A stretch of 38,026 bases of DNA. It comes from Polaromonas glacialis. GTDB lineage: Bacteria > Pseudomonadota > Gammaproteobacteria > Burkholderiales > Burkholderiaceae_C. Below are positions 7,361-16,196 of the stretch, in pieces. The notes under the pieces were generated by a model. That model searched no databases. It saw nothing but the letters and a program-made list of their open reading frames with translations, and had not been told where the DNA came from. Position 1 is the first letter of the stretch. Each line of letters begins with the position of its first letter. Location: the NCBI RefSeq assembly GCF_000709345.1, contig NZ_KL448326.1:143606-181631 (forward strand). The letters are read 5' to 3'. Both the position numbers and the translations under genes were made by a program.

Positions 7361-8386
7361 ATGCCGCATTCACGCACTGCCCCGCCTTTCTCATTGAAGG
7401 CTTCAACCCGCTCCATGGTCTTCACGCCCTGGCTGGCCGGGCTTTCCATGGCGCTTCTGAGCGCCGCGTCCAGCCAGGCGCTGGCACAGGACTGGCCCGC
7501 CAAAAACATCACCATCGTCGTGCCCACCGCTGCCGGCGGCGCCAATGACGCCATGGCCCGCATCATCGGACAAGGCCTGGCCGCCCGGCTTGGAAAAGGG
7601 GTAATTGTTGAAAACAAGGCCGGCGCCAATGGCGCGATCGCCAGCGAGTTCGTGGCCCGTGCCGCGCCCGACGGCTACACGATCATGTTCGGCTACATCG
7701 CCACCCACGGCATCAACCCGGCGCTGCAAAAGCTCAAGTACGACCCGGTCGCGGACTTCGAGCCCATCGGCATGGTGGCGGTCTCGCCGACCGTGCTGGT
7801 GATCAACAACAACGTCGCGGCCAAGAACGTCAAGGAACTGGTGCAGCTGATCAAGTCCAAGCCGGGCACCTTCAGTTACGCCTCGGCCGGCAACGGCACG
7901 GCGCCGCACATCGCCGGCGAGTTGTTCAAGCTCTCGGCCGGGCTGGACGTGGTGAGCATTCCGTACAAGGGCTCGGCGCCCGCCGTGGTGGACACGATTT
8001 CGGGCAACACCCAGTTGATGTTCCCCAGCCTGTTCACGGCCTATCCGCACATCAAAAACGGCCGGCTCAGGGCGATCGGCATCGCCGGCGAGAAACGCTC
8101 GGCGCTCCTTCCCGACATGCCCACGCTGGCCGAGCAGGGCGTGGCCAACGTCAACATGTCGCAGTGGTATGCCATGTTCGCACCCGCCAAAACGCCTAAA
8201 GCGGTGGTGGACCGGCTGAACCGCGAAATGAACGGCGTGCTGGGCGACCAGGCGGTGCAGAAAAAAATCCAGGAACAAGGCGCCGAGGTAGAAACCGGCA
8301 CGCCCGAGCAGCTCAAGACCCTGGTGCAAAAAGAAGTGGCGCACTGGAAAACCGTCGTGACGACCGCCAAGATCAAGGCTGAGTAA
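7361..8386 (+). CDS. TctC/Bug-family periplasmic carboxylate-binding receptor
   Basis: A 341-residue tripartite tricarboxylate transporter receptor. The signal peptide (hydrophobic WLAGLSMALLSAASSQALAQ) is followed by mature DWPAKNITIVVPTAAGGAND, the family's ligand-binding start, and later GYIATHGINPALQ and MPTLAEQGV. It should bind an organic acid in the periplasm. No TctA/TctB genes are in the window, so it is an orphan receptor, as is common in Burkholderiales. ATG 7361 has AAGGAG eight bases upstream; the longer frame from 7268 is unlikely. It is first in an operon with the hydratase, CoA-transferase, lyases and porin, which suggests its ligand is their substrate. It is the closest relative of the receptor half of the fusion at 4257. 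Confidence 0.92.
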   Translation: MPHSRTAPPFSLKASTRSMVFTPWLAGLSMALLSAASSQALAQDWPAKNITIVVPTAAGGANDAMARIIGQGLAARLGKGVIVENKAGANGAIASEFVARAAPDGYTIMFGYIATHGINPALQKLKYDPVADFEPIGMVAVSPTVLVINNNVAAKNVKELVQLIKSKPGTFSYASAGNGTAPHIAGELFKLSAGLDVVSIPYKGSAPAVVDTISGNTQLMFPSLFTAYPHIKNGRLRAIGIAGEKRSALLPDMPTLAEQGVANVNMSQWYAMFAPAKTPKAVVDRLNREMNGVLGDQAVQKKIQEQGAEVETGTPEQLKTLVQKEVAHWKTVVTTAKIKAE

Positions 8387-8420
8387 CCCTGTCAACCTGT
8401 CTCACCCGGAGAACACGCGC

Positions 8421-9278
8421 ATGAACCTGCAAGACTGGACCGGCCACAGCGAGACGGTTGAAGACATCGCCACGGCAACGCCGTATGCCGCCCTGGCCGC
8501 AACGCTCGACTGGCCGGCCACGCCCGGTCAGGAGCGCCCCGCGCCCGGCACGCTGCTGCCGAGCCTGTGGCACTGGCTGTATTTTTTGCCCATCTACCGA
8601 CAATCCGACATCGGGCCGGACGGCCACGCAAAGCGTGGCGGCTTCATGCCGCCGGTGCCCCTGCCCCGGCGCATGTGGGCGGGCAGCGACTTCGCCTTCC
8701 ATGAGCCGCTGCGCATTGGTGACACCTTGAGCCGGACGTCGACGATTGCCGAGGTGAAGGAAAAGTCGGGCCGCACCGGCAGCCTGATCTTCGTGAAAGT
8801 GCGCCATGAAATCCGCCGCAACGCCAGTCTGGATGTCGCGCTGACCGAGCACCACAACATCGTTTACCGCGCCGCAGCGCAGCCTGGCGACGTGAGCCCG
8901 CCGCCACAGGCCGCGCCTGAAGCGTCCGCTTGGGAACGGCGCATCGTTCCCGACGACGTGCTGCTGTTTCGCTACTCGGCGCTGACCTTCAATGGCCACC
9001 GCATCCATTACGACCGCCAGTACGTCACCGAGACTGAAGGCTACCCCGGCCTGATCGTGCACGGCCCGTTGATTGCCACGCTGTTGATGGACCTGCTGCG
9101 CCGTCAGTTGCCCGAGGCGAACGTGACGAATTTCGAGTTCCGCGCGGTCCGGCCGACCTTTGACATCCATCCTTTTTCCGTCCACGGCCAGCCTTCGCTT
9201 GATGGCAAGACCGTGCGCCTGTGGGGCCGCGACCATGAAGGCTGGCTGACGATGGACGCCACCGCAACGCTTGCCTGA
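8421..9278 (+). CDS. Mesaconyl-C4-CoA / itaconyl-CoA hydratase-like protein (double hot-dog, MaoC-like)
   Basis: A 285-residue protein of the FAS1-like dehydratase/HTD2 group. The N-terminal hot-dog spans about 70-150 (PPVPLPRRMWAGSDFAF) and the C-terminal hot-dog carries the MaoC-type active-site motif LTFNGHRIHYDRQY and YPGLIVHGPL at about 187-217. Characterised relatives hydrate mesaconyl-C4-CoA in the 3-hydroxypropionate bi-cycle and itaconyl-CoA in itaconate degradation, giving citramalyl-CoA. It sits between a receptor gene and a CoA-transferase gene with 22-35-base gaps, so the same cytosolic pathway is likely. The exact acyl-CoA is not fixed by sequence alone. Confidence 0.82.
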   Translation: MNLQDWTGHSETVEDIATATPYAALAATLDWPATPGQERPAPGTLLPSLWHWLYFLPIYRQSDIGPDGHAKRGGFMPPVPLPRRMWAGSDFAFHEPLRIGDTLSRTSTIAEVKEKSGRTGSLIFVKVRHEIRRNASLDVALTEHHNIVYRAAAQPGDVSPPPQAAPEASAWERRIVPDDVLLFRYSALTFNGHRIHYDRQYVTETEGYPGLIVHGPLIATLLMDLLRRQLPEANVTNFEFRAVRPTFDIHPFSVHGQPSLDGKTVRLWGRDHEGWLTMDATATLA

Positions 9279-9299
9279 CCACCGACCAGGACCACTTTC

Positions 9300-10481
9300 A
9301 TGCAACCCCTGAAAAACATCACCATCGTCACGCTGGAACACGCGATTGCCGCGCCCTTCGCCACGCGCCAGCTGGCCGACCTGGGCGCGCGCGTCATCAA
9401 GGTCGAACGTCCCGGCGTTGGCGACTTTGCGCGCGGCTACGACGAGCGCGTGCGCGGCCTGGCCTCGCATTTCGTCTGGACCAACCGCTCCAAGGAAAGC
9501 CTCACGCTCGATGTGAAGCATGCCGAAGCACAAAAAATCCTGATGCGGCTGATCTTGGAGGAAGCCGATGTCGTGGTGCAGAACCTCGCGCCTGGCGCAG
9601 CGGCGCGGCTGGGACTGTCGTATGAAGCGCTGTCGGCACTGAAACCCGGCATCATCGTGTGCGACATCTCCGGCTACGGCAGCGACGGCCCCTACCGCGA
9701 CAAGAAGGCCTACGACCTCTTGATCCAGAGCGAAGCGGGCTTTGTCTCGGTCACGGGAACGCCCGAGACACCGTCCAAGGCCGGGCCGTCGATTGCCGAC
9801 ATTGCCGCCGGCATGTACGCCTACACCAACATCCTGGCCGCGCTCATGCACCGCCAGCAAACCGGCGAAGGCCAGCGCATCGACGTGTCGATGCTCGAAT
9901 CCTTGACGGAATGGATGGGCTACCCGTTGTACTACGCCTTCGACGGTGCCCCGCCGCCGCCGCGCACGGGCGCCAGCCACGCCACGATTTATCCCTACGG
10001 CCCGTTTCCCGCCGGCGACGGCAAGACCGTGATGCTCGGCCTGCAGAACGAGCGCGAATGGAAGATCTTTTGCGACAAACTCTTGCAGCAGCCGGAACTG
10101 GCCACCGACGAGCGCTTTTCGGGCAATACCAAACGAAGCGCGGCGCGGGCCGAGCTGTCAGCACTGATTGTTGAAGCATTCGCCCCCTTCACCGCCGAGC
10201 AGGTGTCAACCCGCCTGGAGCAGGCGGGCATCGCCAATGCCCAGGTTAACACCATGGCCGAGGTGTGGGCGCATCCCCAGCTCAAGGCGCGCGGCCGCTG
10301 GCGCAAGGTGGACACCGCCGCCGGCCGGGTTCCCGCGCTACTGCCGCCCGGCTCCTGGCAGCACGGCGCGCCGCGCATGGACGCCGTGCCCGCGCTGGGC
10401 CAGCACACCGACGCGATTCTGGAGGGCCAGGGCTACAGCGCCGAGCGCATTGGCGAGCTGCGCGCCGAAGGGGTGATCTGA
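9300..10481 (+). CDS. Family III CoA-transferase (CaiB/BaiF)
   Basis: 393 residues. N-terminal LEHAIAAPFATRQLADLGA and ARVIKVERPGVGDFARGYDE are typical of class III CoA-transferases. The catalytic Asp is in GPSIADIAAGMYAY, near residue 168. The family includes succinyl-CoA:mesaconate, succinyl-CoA:citramalate and itaconate CoA-transferases, consistent with the MaoC-like hydratase before it and the CitE-like lyase two bases after it. The likely role is to load CoA from succinyl-CoA or acetyl-CoA onto the dicarboxylate. Confidence 0.88.
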   Translation: MQPLKNITIVTLEHAIAAPFATRQLADLGARVIKVERPGVGDFARGYDERVRGLASHFVWTNRSKESLTLDVKHAEAQKILMRLILEEADVVVQNLAPGAAARLGLSYEALSALKPGIIVCDISGYGSDGPYRDKKAYDLLIQSEAGFVSVTGTPETPSKAGPSIADIAAGMYAYTNILAALMHRQQTGEGQRIDVSMLESLTEWMGYPLYYAFDGAPPPPRTGASHATIYPYGPFPAGDGKTVMLGLQNEREWKIFCDKLLQQPELATDERFSGNTKRSAARAELSALIVEAFAPFTAEQVSTRLEQAGIANAQVNTMAEVWAHPQLKARGRWRKVDTAAGRVPALLPPGSWQHGAPRMDAVPALGQHTDAILEGQGYSAERIGELRAEGVI

Positions 10482-10483
10482 CC

Positions 10484-11323
10484 ATGTCCGGCGACCCACC
10501 GCAGACCTACCTGTTCGTGCCCGGCAACCGCCCCGAGCGCTTTGCCAAGGCGCTGGCCTCGGGCGCCGACCGCGTCATCCTGGACCTGGAAGACGCGGTA
10601 GCCCCTGGCGACAAGGCCGCGGCGCGAGACGCCGTTGTCCAATGGATGACTGGCGCCGGGGAAGCGCAGGGCAAGGTGCTGATCCGTATCAACGATGACG
10701 CCACGCCCTGGCACCTGGACGATTTGGCGCTGATGCGCGCCGTGCAGCCGGCATGCGTCATGCTGCCCAAATGCGAGACAGCCGCGCAGGTGGCCGCCGT
10801 GCTGGCCAGCCTGGCCATCAACGCTACCGTGCTCCCATTGATCGAGACTGCGCGCGGTGTGATGGGACTGCCCGGCATTGCCGCCGCACCCGGCGTGGCG
10901 TGCCTGGCGTTCGGTTCGCTCGACTACATGGTGGACCTGAATATTCCGGCGGACAGCCTGGCGCTGGACTTTGCGGCGTCGCAAATCGCCATCGCTTCGC
11001 GCGCAGCCGGCTTGAACTCGCCGGTCGCGGGCGTCACGCCCGCGCTCGATGCCGCGCAGGTCAGCGCCGACATGCGCCATGCGCGCAGCCTGGGCTTTGG
11101 CGCCAAGATGTGCATCCACCCCGCCCAAGTTGCCGCCGTGCGCGCCGCGCTGGCACCCAGCGCCGAAGAACGGGCGTGGGCGCAGCGCGTGCTGCAGGCC
11201 TGGCAGGCGTGCAGCACCGGCGCCCTCCAGCTGGACGGAAAGATGATCGACCGGCCGGTGGTCCTGAAAGCCGAGCGCATCGCCGCGCAGGCCGCCCGCA
11301 CCGATTCAAGTCTTACCCCCTAA
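10484..11323 (+). CDS. CitE-like (HpcH/HpaI) CoA-ester lyase, citramalyl/malyl-CoA lyase type
   Basis: A 279-residue TIM-barrel lyase. It begins YLFVPGNRPERFAKAL, has the Mg-binding Glu region VILDLEDAVAP, then GSLDYMVDLNI and a C-terminal MCIHPAQVAAV. Members cleave citramalyl-CoA to acetyl-CoA and pyruvate, or malyl-CoA to acetyl-CoA and glyoxylate. The ATG is two bases after the CoA-transferase stop. CoA-transferase, hydratase and CitE-type lyase are the three steps of itaconate/mesaconate breakdown, so citramalyl-CoA lyase is the favoured call. Confidence 0.85.
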   Translation: MSGDPPQTYLFVPGNRPERFAKALASGADRVILDLEDAVAPGDKAAARDAVVQWMTGAGEAQGKVLIRINDDATPWHLDDLALMRAVQPACVMLPKCETAAQVAAVLASLAINATVLPLIETARGVMGLPGIAAAPGVACLAFGSLDYMVDLNIPADSLALDFAASQIAIASRAAGLNSPVAGVTPALDAAQVSADMRHARSLGFGAKMCIHPAQVAAVRAALAPSAEERAWAQRVLQAWQACSTGALQLDGKMIDRPVVLKAERIAAQAARTDSSLTP

Positions 11324-11348
11324 AACACAAACCCCACAGGAGAACCTC

Positions 11349-12698
11349 ATGCCATCCACCATCATCGACTCCCGAATCTTCGGCGACATGTTCAGCGACG
11401 CGGCCATGCGGCGCGTCTGGTCGGACGAAAACCGCACCGCCAAGTATCTCGACATCGAGCGGGCGCTGGCCAAGGTGCAGGGCGAACTCGGCCTCATCCC
11501 GCAGGAAGCGGCCGACGAGATCGTCAAGAACTGCAACATCGAGCAGATCGACTGGGTCAAGCTCAAGGCCAAGACCGAACAAATCGGCTACCCCATCATT
11601 GCCGTGGTCAACCAGATCAATGCTGCCTGCCGCGACAAGCTGGGCGAATACTGCCACTGGGGCGCGACCACGCAAGACATCACCGACACGGCGGCCGTGC
11701 TGCAGATCCGCGAAAGCCTGGGCCTGGTCGAAGCCGACCTGAAGGACATCTCCAACTCGCTCGCCAAACTGGCCCTAGAGCATCGCGACACGCCGATCAT
11801 CGGCCGCAGCAACCTGCAGCAGGCCACGCCGATCACCTTCGGCTACAAGATGGCCAGCATCCTGGCGGGCATCGAGCGCCACCGCGAACGGCTGGAGCAG
11901 CTCAAGCCCAGGGTGCTGGTGGGCGAATTCGGCGGTGCGTCGGGCACGCTGTCGTCGCTGGAAACCGGCGCCATGGAAACGCAGGCCGGGCTGATGAAGG
12001 AGTTGGGCCTGGGCCAGCCCTTGATTTCATGGCACACGGTGCGCGACAACTTCGCCGAGGTCGGCGCGTTCCTCGGCATCGTCGGCGGCTCGCTGGGCAA
12101 GATTGCCATGGACGTCAAGCTGATGATGCAGACCGAGGTGGCCGAGGTGTTCGAGCCCTATGCGCCAGGGCGCGGCTCCTCATCGACCATGCCGCAAAAG
12201 CGCAACCCGATCTCGTGCCTGTACATCCACGCCAACATCTCGGTGGTGCGCCAACTGGCCGCCTCGCTGATGGACGCGATGGTCGCTGACCATGAACGCT
12301 CGACCGGCCCGTGGGAAATCGAGTGGGTCGCCATGCCCGAAATCTTTTGCCTGATGTCCGGGGCGCTCAAGCAGACCAAGTTCATCCTCGCCGGGCTGGA
12401 AGTCGATGCTGGTCAGATGCGCCGCAACATCGACATGACGCACGGGCTGGTGATGTCCGAGGCTGTGATGATGGGCCTGGGGCCCTACATCGGCCGCGAA
12501 TACGCGCACGACCTGGTCTATGACATCTGCCGCGCCGCGCTGGCGCAAAAACGCCCGCTGATCGACCTGCTGGCCGAGCACTCGGAAATCAACCAGCACG
12601 TCACGCGCGAACAACTGGCGTCGTTTTGCGACCCGATGAACAACCTGGGCCAGGCCGGCGTGATGGTGGACCGGGTATTGGCGGCGCGCAAAGCCTGA
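11349..12698 (+). CDS. Class II fumarase/aspartase-superfamily lyase (adenylosuccinate lyase / PcaB-like)
   Basis: 449 residues with the superfamily signature GSSSTMPQKRNP near residues 277-288 and the conserved GEYCHWGATTQDITDT. It is nearest the adenylosuccinate lyase and carboxy-muconate cycloisomerase branch, whose known reactions release fumarate or a similar ene-diacid from a substituted succinate, or the reverse. It is unlikely to be housekeeping PurB because it is embedded in a catabolic operon between a CitE-like lyase and a porin. It may release the unsaturated diacid that the CoA-transferase then activates; the substrate is unknown. Confidence 0.8.
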   Translation: MPSTIIDSRIFGDMFSDAAMRRVWSDENRTAKYLDIERALAKVQGELGLIPQEAADEIVKNCNIEQIDWVKLKAKTEQIGYPIIAVVNQINAACRDKLGEYCHWGATTQDITDTAAVLQIRESLGLVEADLKDISNSLAKLALEHRDTPIIGRSNLQQATPITFGYKMASILAGIERHRERLEQLKPRVLVGEFGGASGTLSSLETGAMETQAGLMKELGLGQPLISWHTVRDNFAEVGAFLGIVGGSLGKIAMDVKLMMQTEVAEVFEPYAPGRGSSSTMPQKRNPISCLYIHANISVVRQLAASLMDAMVADHERSTGPWEIEWVAMPEIFCLMSGALKQTKFILAGLEVDAGQMRRNIDMTHGLVMSEAVMMGLGPYIGREYAHDLVYDICRAALAQKRPLIDLLAEHSEINQHVTREQLASFCDPMNNLGQAGVMVDRVLAARKA

Positions 12699-12743
12699 AC
12701 CCAGGAATTTTTTAACCCTCAGAAAAAAGAAAGAGACAAACGC

Positions 12744-13826
12744 ATGAAGACTCACTCCACCAATTGCCGCAAACCCCTGCTTGGCCTGTCCCTGCTGGCA
12801 TTGGCCTGCACGGGCCATGCCCAAAGCAGCGTTACCCTCTACGGCGTGGCCGATGCCGGGGTGCGCCACAGCAGCGGGCTGACCGCCGCCTATGCTGGAT
12901 CGGCAGACGCCAGCAGCGCCGTCAACAGCGGCATTAACACCACCAGCCGGTTTGGATTTCGCGGCTCGGAAGACCTGGGCGGAGGCCTGAAGGCTATTTT
13001 TAACCTTGAGTCGGGTGTCAACCTCGACACCGGCGCCTCGGCCAGCGCCACCAAGCTGTTCGACCGTGCCGCCATCGTGGGCCTGCAAGGCAGTTGGGGA
13101 ACCGTCACGGCGGGCCGCCAGACCACGGTGCTCGCCGATGTGGTGAGCGCGGTGGATCCGCTGGGCAGCCGGTTTGCCAGCTTCAACCCCAACGTGGGAA
13201 TTGCCGCGCTGAGCGCGCATCGACTGGCAGCTGAATTTGGTCCCGCAGGGTCCACCACCGGCGCTTACCGGCTGGACAACTCGGTCAAGTACGTCGGCCG
13301 CTTCAGTGACTTTAGCGTGCGGGCCATGCATGCCTTTGGCGAGCAGGCTGGCAACTCGTCGAACCTCTCGTCTTCGGGCGTGGGCGCGGGCTACCAAGCG
13401 GGCGGCTACACCGCCGCGCTGTCGTATGCGCAGTTCAAGAACGCGGCCGGCTTGAGTCTCAAGGGTTACCTGGGCGGCGCCAGCGCGATGCTGGTCGGCA
13501 ACAAGATTGCGCTGACCTATGGCAACCATGAGGCGGAAACTTCCGCCACTGCCAAGACCCGCAACCGCACGCTGGGCCTGGGCGGCACCGTGCCGCTGGG
13601 CGCGAGCGTGGACCTGATCCTGGCGCATTACCAAGTCAGGCGCGCACGCACCGCGGCCGTGGACGACGGTTTTAACCGCACTGTGGCGTTCCTGGAGTAC
13701 AAGTTCTCCAAGCGCACCCGCGCGTATGCCGAGTTGGACCAGACCCACTGGAAAAACGGCTACCAGGGCACCGGCTTCAAGAGCAGCGCTTCTGGTGTTT
13801 CTGCAGGCGTCGTGCACAGCTTTTAA
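12744..13826 (+). CDS. Outer-membrane trimeric porin (Burkholderia type)
   Basis: 360 residues. A signal peptide (LLGLSLLALACTGHA) is followed by the usual mature start QSSVTLYGVADAGV, then RFGFRGSEDLGGGLKAIFNLE and a C-terminal aromatic-ended strand (VSAGVVHSF), which is the outer-membrane insertion signal. This is the general diffusion porin of beta-proteobacteria. It follows the lyase gene by 45 bases and probably belongs to the same operon, giving the substrate passage through the outer membrane to the TctC receptor. Confidence 0.92.
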   Translation: MKTHSTNCRKPLLGLSLLALACTGHAQSSVTLYGVADAGVRHSSGLTAAYAGSADASSAVNSGINTTSRFGFRGSEDLGGGLKAIFNLESGVNLDTGASASATKLFDRAAIVGLQGSWGTVTAGRQTTVLADVVSAVDPLGSRFASFNPNVGIAALSAHRLAAEFGPAGSTTGAYRLDNSVKYVGRFSDFSVRAMHAFGEQAGNSSNLSSSGVGAGYQAGGYTAALSYAQFKNAAGLSLKGYLGGASAMLVGNKIALTYGNHEAETSATAKTRNRTLGLGGTVPLGASVDLILAHYQVRRARTAAVDDGFNRTVAFLEYKFSKRTRAYAELDQTHWKNGYQGTGFKSSASGVSAGVVHSF

Positions 13827-13834
13827 GCGCTGCG

Positions 13835-13867
13835 GCCGGCCCGCAAGACTGTCTTACGCTGGCCGGC
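13835..13867 (+). terminator. Hairpin after the porin gene
   Basis: GCCGGCC (13835-13841) pairs with GGCCGGC (13861-13867), with further pairing of AGA/TCT inside. There is no clear T-run, so termination strength is doubtful. It lies between the convergent porin and TctC genes; the rest of 13868-13996 shows no gene. Confidence 0.35.
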
Positions 13868-13996
13868 ATCTTGCGCTCTACAACCACCTTTACCCAAGTC
13901 GTGGTGTGGCACGCTGGTTTGCCAAGATGATCAACCTTCTAGCGAACCCTGGTCGGTCTTGAAGAAAGTATCAGAACTTTGCCCTCAGGGCTGCTA

Positions 13997-14974
13997 TCAG
14001 TTGGCTGTGATCTTGCGCTCGCGGACAATGGTGCTCCACTTGACATCTTCTTTTTTCATGAAAGCCGTCAGCTCGGCACGCGACGTGGGCTGCGGGCTCA
14101 AACCGTGCTTGTTCAGCGCATCCTTGACGCCGGCATCGTTGAGCACCTTCACAATCTCTGTGTTCCAACGATCCAGCAGGGCCGCAGGCGTCTTGCTTGG
14201 CGCCACAAAGGCGTACCAATTCAACGCTTCGAATCCGGGGTAACCGGATTCCGCCACGGTCGGGATGTTGGGCATATAAGCCGGCCTGGTCAAACCGGTG
14301 GTCGCCAGCGGGATGAGCTTGCCCGATTCCACATGCGGCAAGGCCGTAGGGGGCGCCGAGAAATACGATGCAATTCGCTCGCCCAGCAAGTCCTGCAGGG
14401 CGGGGGCGCCGCCCTTGTACGGCACATGCACCATGTCGATGCCAGCGCGCTGGTTGAACAGCTCTCCCGCCAGATGGGAGGCAGACCCTGCGCCGGTAGA
14501 AGCAAATTCCACGCTGCCCTGCTTTTTCTTTGACAGCGCCACAAACTCGGCCAGCGTCTTGATGCCCAGACCCTTGTGCACGACCAGCACGTTGGGGAAA
14601 TTGACGCCGCCCGACACCGCTGCCAGATCCTTGAACGGGTCGTAGCTCACCTTCATCACATGCGGGGCGATGGTGAGCGGGCCAATGGAGCCGAACAGCA
14701 GCATGGAGCCATCGGCGGGCCCGTTGGCCACCTGCTGATGCGCGATGTTGCCGCCGGCGCCGGCTTTGTTGTCGACCACGACGGTTTGGCCGATGTTTTC
14801 ACCCAGCTTCTTGGCGATCAGGCGCGCGGCCGCATCGGCAGCGCCACCGGCGGCAAAGCCGACCACCAGCGTGACCGGTTTTTGGGGTGGAAAGTCTTGC
14901 GCGTAGCCTTGGCTGGCGAGCAACACTGGGAGTACGGCCAACGCCGCAGTGCGGCGCAGAGAGAAGTTGTTCAT
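13997..14974 (-). CDS. TctC/Bug-family receptor of the tricarballylate cluster
   Basis: 325 residues. A signal peptide (RRTAALAVLPVLLASQGYAQ) is followed by mature DFPPQKPVTLVVGFAAGGAAD. Later motifs are MVHVPYKGGAPALQDLLG and MPNIPTVAESGYPGFEALNW. It lies 37 bases downstream of tcuB on the same strand. In Salmonella the tricarballylate operon encodes the MFS carrier TcuC; here a periplasmic receptor stands in that place, so its ligand is likely tricarballylate or a similar tricarboxylate (inference). TctAB membrane partners must be encoded elsewhere. Confidence 0.92.
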   Translation of the reverse strand: MNNFSLRRTAALAVLPVLLASQGYAQDFPPQKPVTLVVGFAAGGAADAAARLIAKKLGENIGQTVVVDNKAGAGGNIAHQQVANGPADGSMLLFGSIGPLTIAPHVMKVSYDPFKDLAAVSGGVNFPNVLVVHKGLGIKTLAEFVALSKKKQGSVEFASTGAGSASHLAGELFNQRAGIDMVHVPYKGGAPALQDLLGERIASYFSAPPTALPHVESGKLIPLATTGLTRPAYMPNIPTVAESGYPGFEALNWYAFVAPSKTPAALLDRWNTEIVKVLNDAGVKDALNKHGLSPQPTSRAELTAFMKKEDVKWSTIVRERKITAN

Positions 14975-15011
14975 CGCGGTTTTCCTTTGAGGGGTTATTT
15001 ATTTAGGCTCT

Positions 15012-16196
15012 TCAGTCGTCGGCCAGGCCCACCGGGCTGGGCTGGCGCTTTTCTGTCGCATGACGCAGCAGCGACGCGGTGCGGAAAATACCGTGCGCAA
15101 ATTTGCCGTAAGGCAACGTAGCAAACAAGGCCATCACCGCCCCCAGATGCAGGCAGAGCAGCAAGGCGAGCGCTGGCGTGCTGCGCCCCAGCCACAGGGC
15201 CAAGCCGCTCGCACTGGTGAAAAACAGCAGCGCGATGAACCCCAGGTCCATCGGCTTTTGCGCCAGGTCGCCGTGCAATGGATGGCGTTGGCGGTTCAGG
15301 CGCCACAGCCCGGCGGTGCCGACCAGCAGGCTGACGCCACCGGCCACGCCCAGCAGCTTGGGCAGGCTGGGCAGCTCGTACGGGGCGGTCCAGCCCAGGG
15401 CATAGTGGTACAGCGTGGCCACGCTGGTGGCTAAAAAACACAGCATGAAGCCGTAGAACGTGAAGTGATGAAAGCGCCGGCGTGCCAGGGAAAAGGCATC
15501 GTCCTCGTTGTTGCAGCCTTCGCCGTGCCCGCCGCCAAGGTACTTCAGGCGCAGCACCGTATCCGTGGCTTCGGCTGCCGCCGGCCCGCTCAGCGCCGCG
15601 CCACTGGTGGCCGGCGTGATGTCACGCCAAAAACGCCTGACGCCCATCGCCAGCGCCAGCGCAGCAAACCCAAAGACGGGTGCGAACATGCCCACCAACA
15701 GGTTATGCGGGAACAGGCGGTAGAAATTGCCGCCCAGCTTGGCGTTCCACAGCGTTCCCTGCGCGGCAACGGCCATGATCAGAAACAGCGCCAGCGCCGC
15801 CGCCAAGGCCACCGACAAGGTGAGTCCGTTGCGTTGGTACAGCGTGCCCAGCGCCGGCGGCCAGGCGTAATCAACATAGGTCTGGCCCCGCACTTCGGCC
15901 ATGGCCTTGGGCACGTTGACCGCGAACTCGTGAGGCGGGGCATACTGGCAGGCGTGCAGGCAGGCCCCGCAGTTGTGGCACAAGTTGGCCAGGAAGTGGA
16001 TGTCGGCTTTGCCAAATTCCAGCCGGCGCGTCATGGCGGGGAACACAGCGCAAAACCCCTCGCAGTAGCGGCACGAATTGCAGATCTGCATCTGCCGACC
16101 GACCTCGGTTTCTTTGGCGGTGAGGATGGGAATCACGCGGCGCGCGCCGCCGGCGAGCGACACCGCTTCACGCGTCAGGGCATCAAGCTGTTGCAA
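15012..16196 (-). CDS. tcuB: Tricarballylate utilisation protein B (4Fe-4S membrane protein)
   Basis: 394 residues. Two Cys clusters in the N-terminal soluble part (CNSCRYCEGFC and CHNCGACLHACQ) are followed by several membrane helices (VALAAALALFLIMAVAA, LLVGMFAPVFGFAALALA and others). TcuB reoxidises the FAD of TcuA and passes electrons to the quinone pool. The start is TTG 16196 with a strong AGGAGG six bases upstream, and overlaps the tcuA stop by 14 bases, so the two are translationally coupled. Length fits the family. Confidence 0.88.
   Translation of the reverse strand: MQQLDALTREAVSLAGGARRVIPILTAKETEVGRQMQICNSCRYCEGFCAVFPAMTRRLEFGKADIHFLANLCHNCGACLHACQYAPPHEFAVNVPKAMAEVRGQTYVDYAWPPALGTLYQRNGLTLSVALAAALALFLIMAVAAQGTLWNAKLGGNFYRLFPHNLLVGMFAPVFGFAALALAMGVRRFWRDITPATSGAALSGPAAAEATDTVLRLKYLGGGHGEGCNNEDDAFSLARRRFHHFTFYGFMLCFLATSVATLYHYALGWTAPYELPSLPKLLGVAGGVSLLVGTAGLWRLNRQRHPLHGDLAQKPMDLGFIALLFFTSASGLALWLGRSTPALALLLCLHLGAVMALFATLPYGKFAHGIFRTASLLRHATEKRQPSPVGLADD

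Noticed and set aside
8373..13817. Other long antisense ORFs (for example 8373-9980 and 12180-13817, minus strand)
   Set aside because: Same codon-bias artefact opposite well-recognised plus-strand genes (hydratase/CoA-transferase, lyase/porin).
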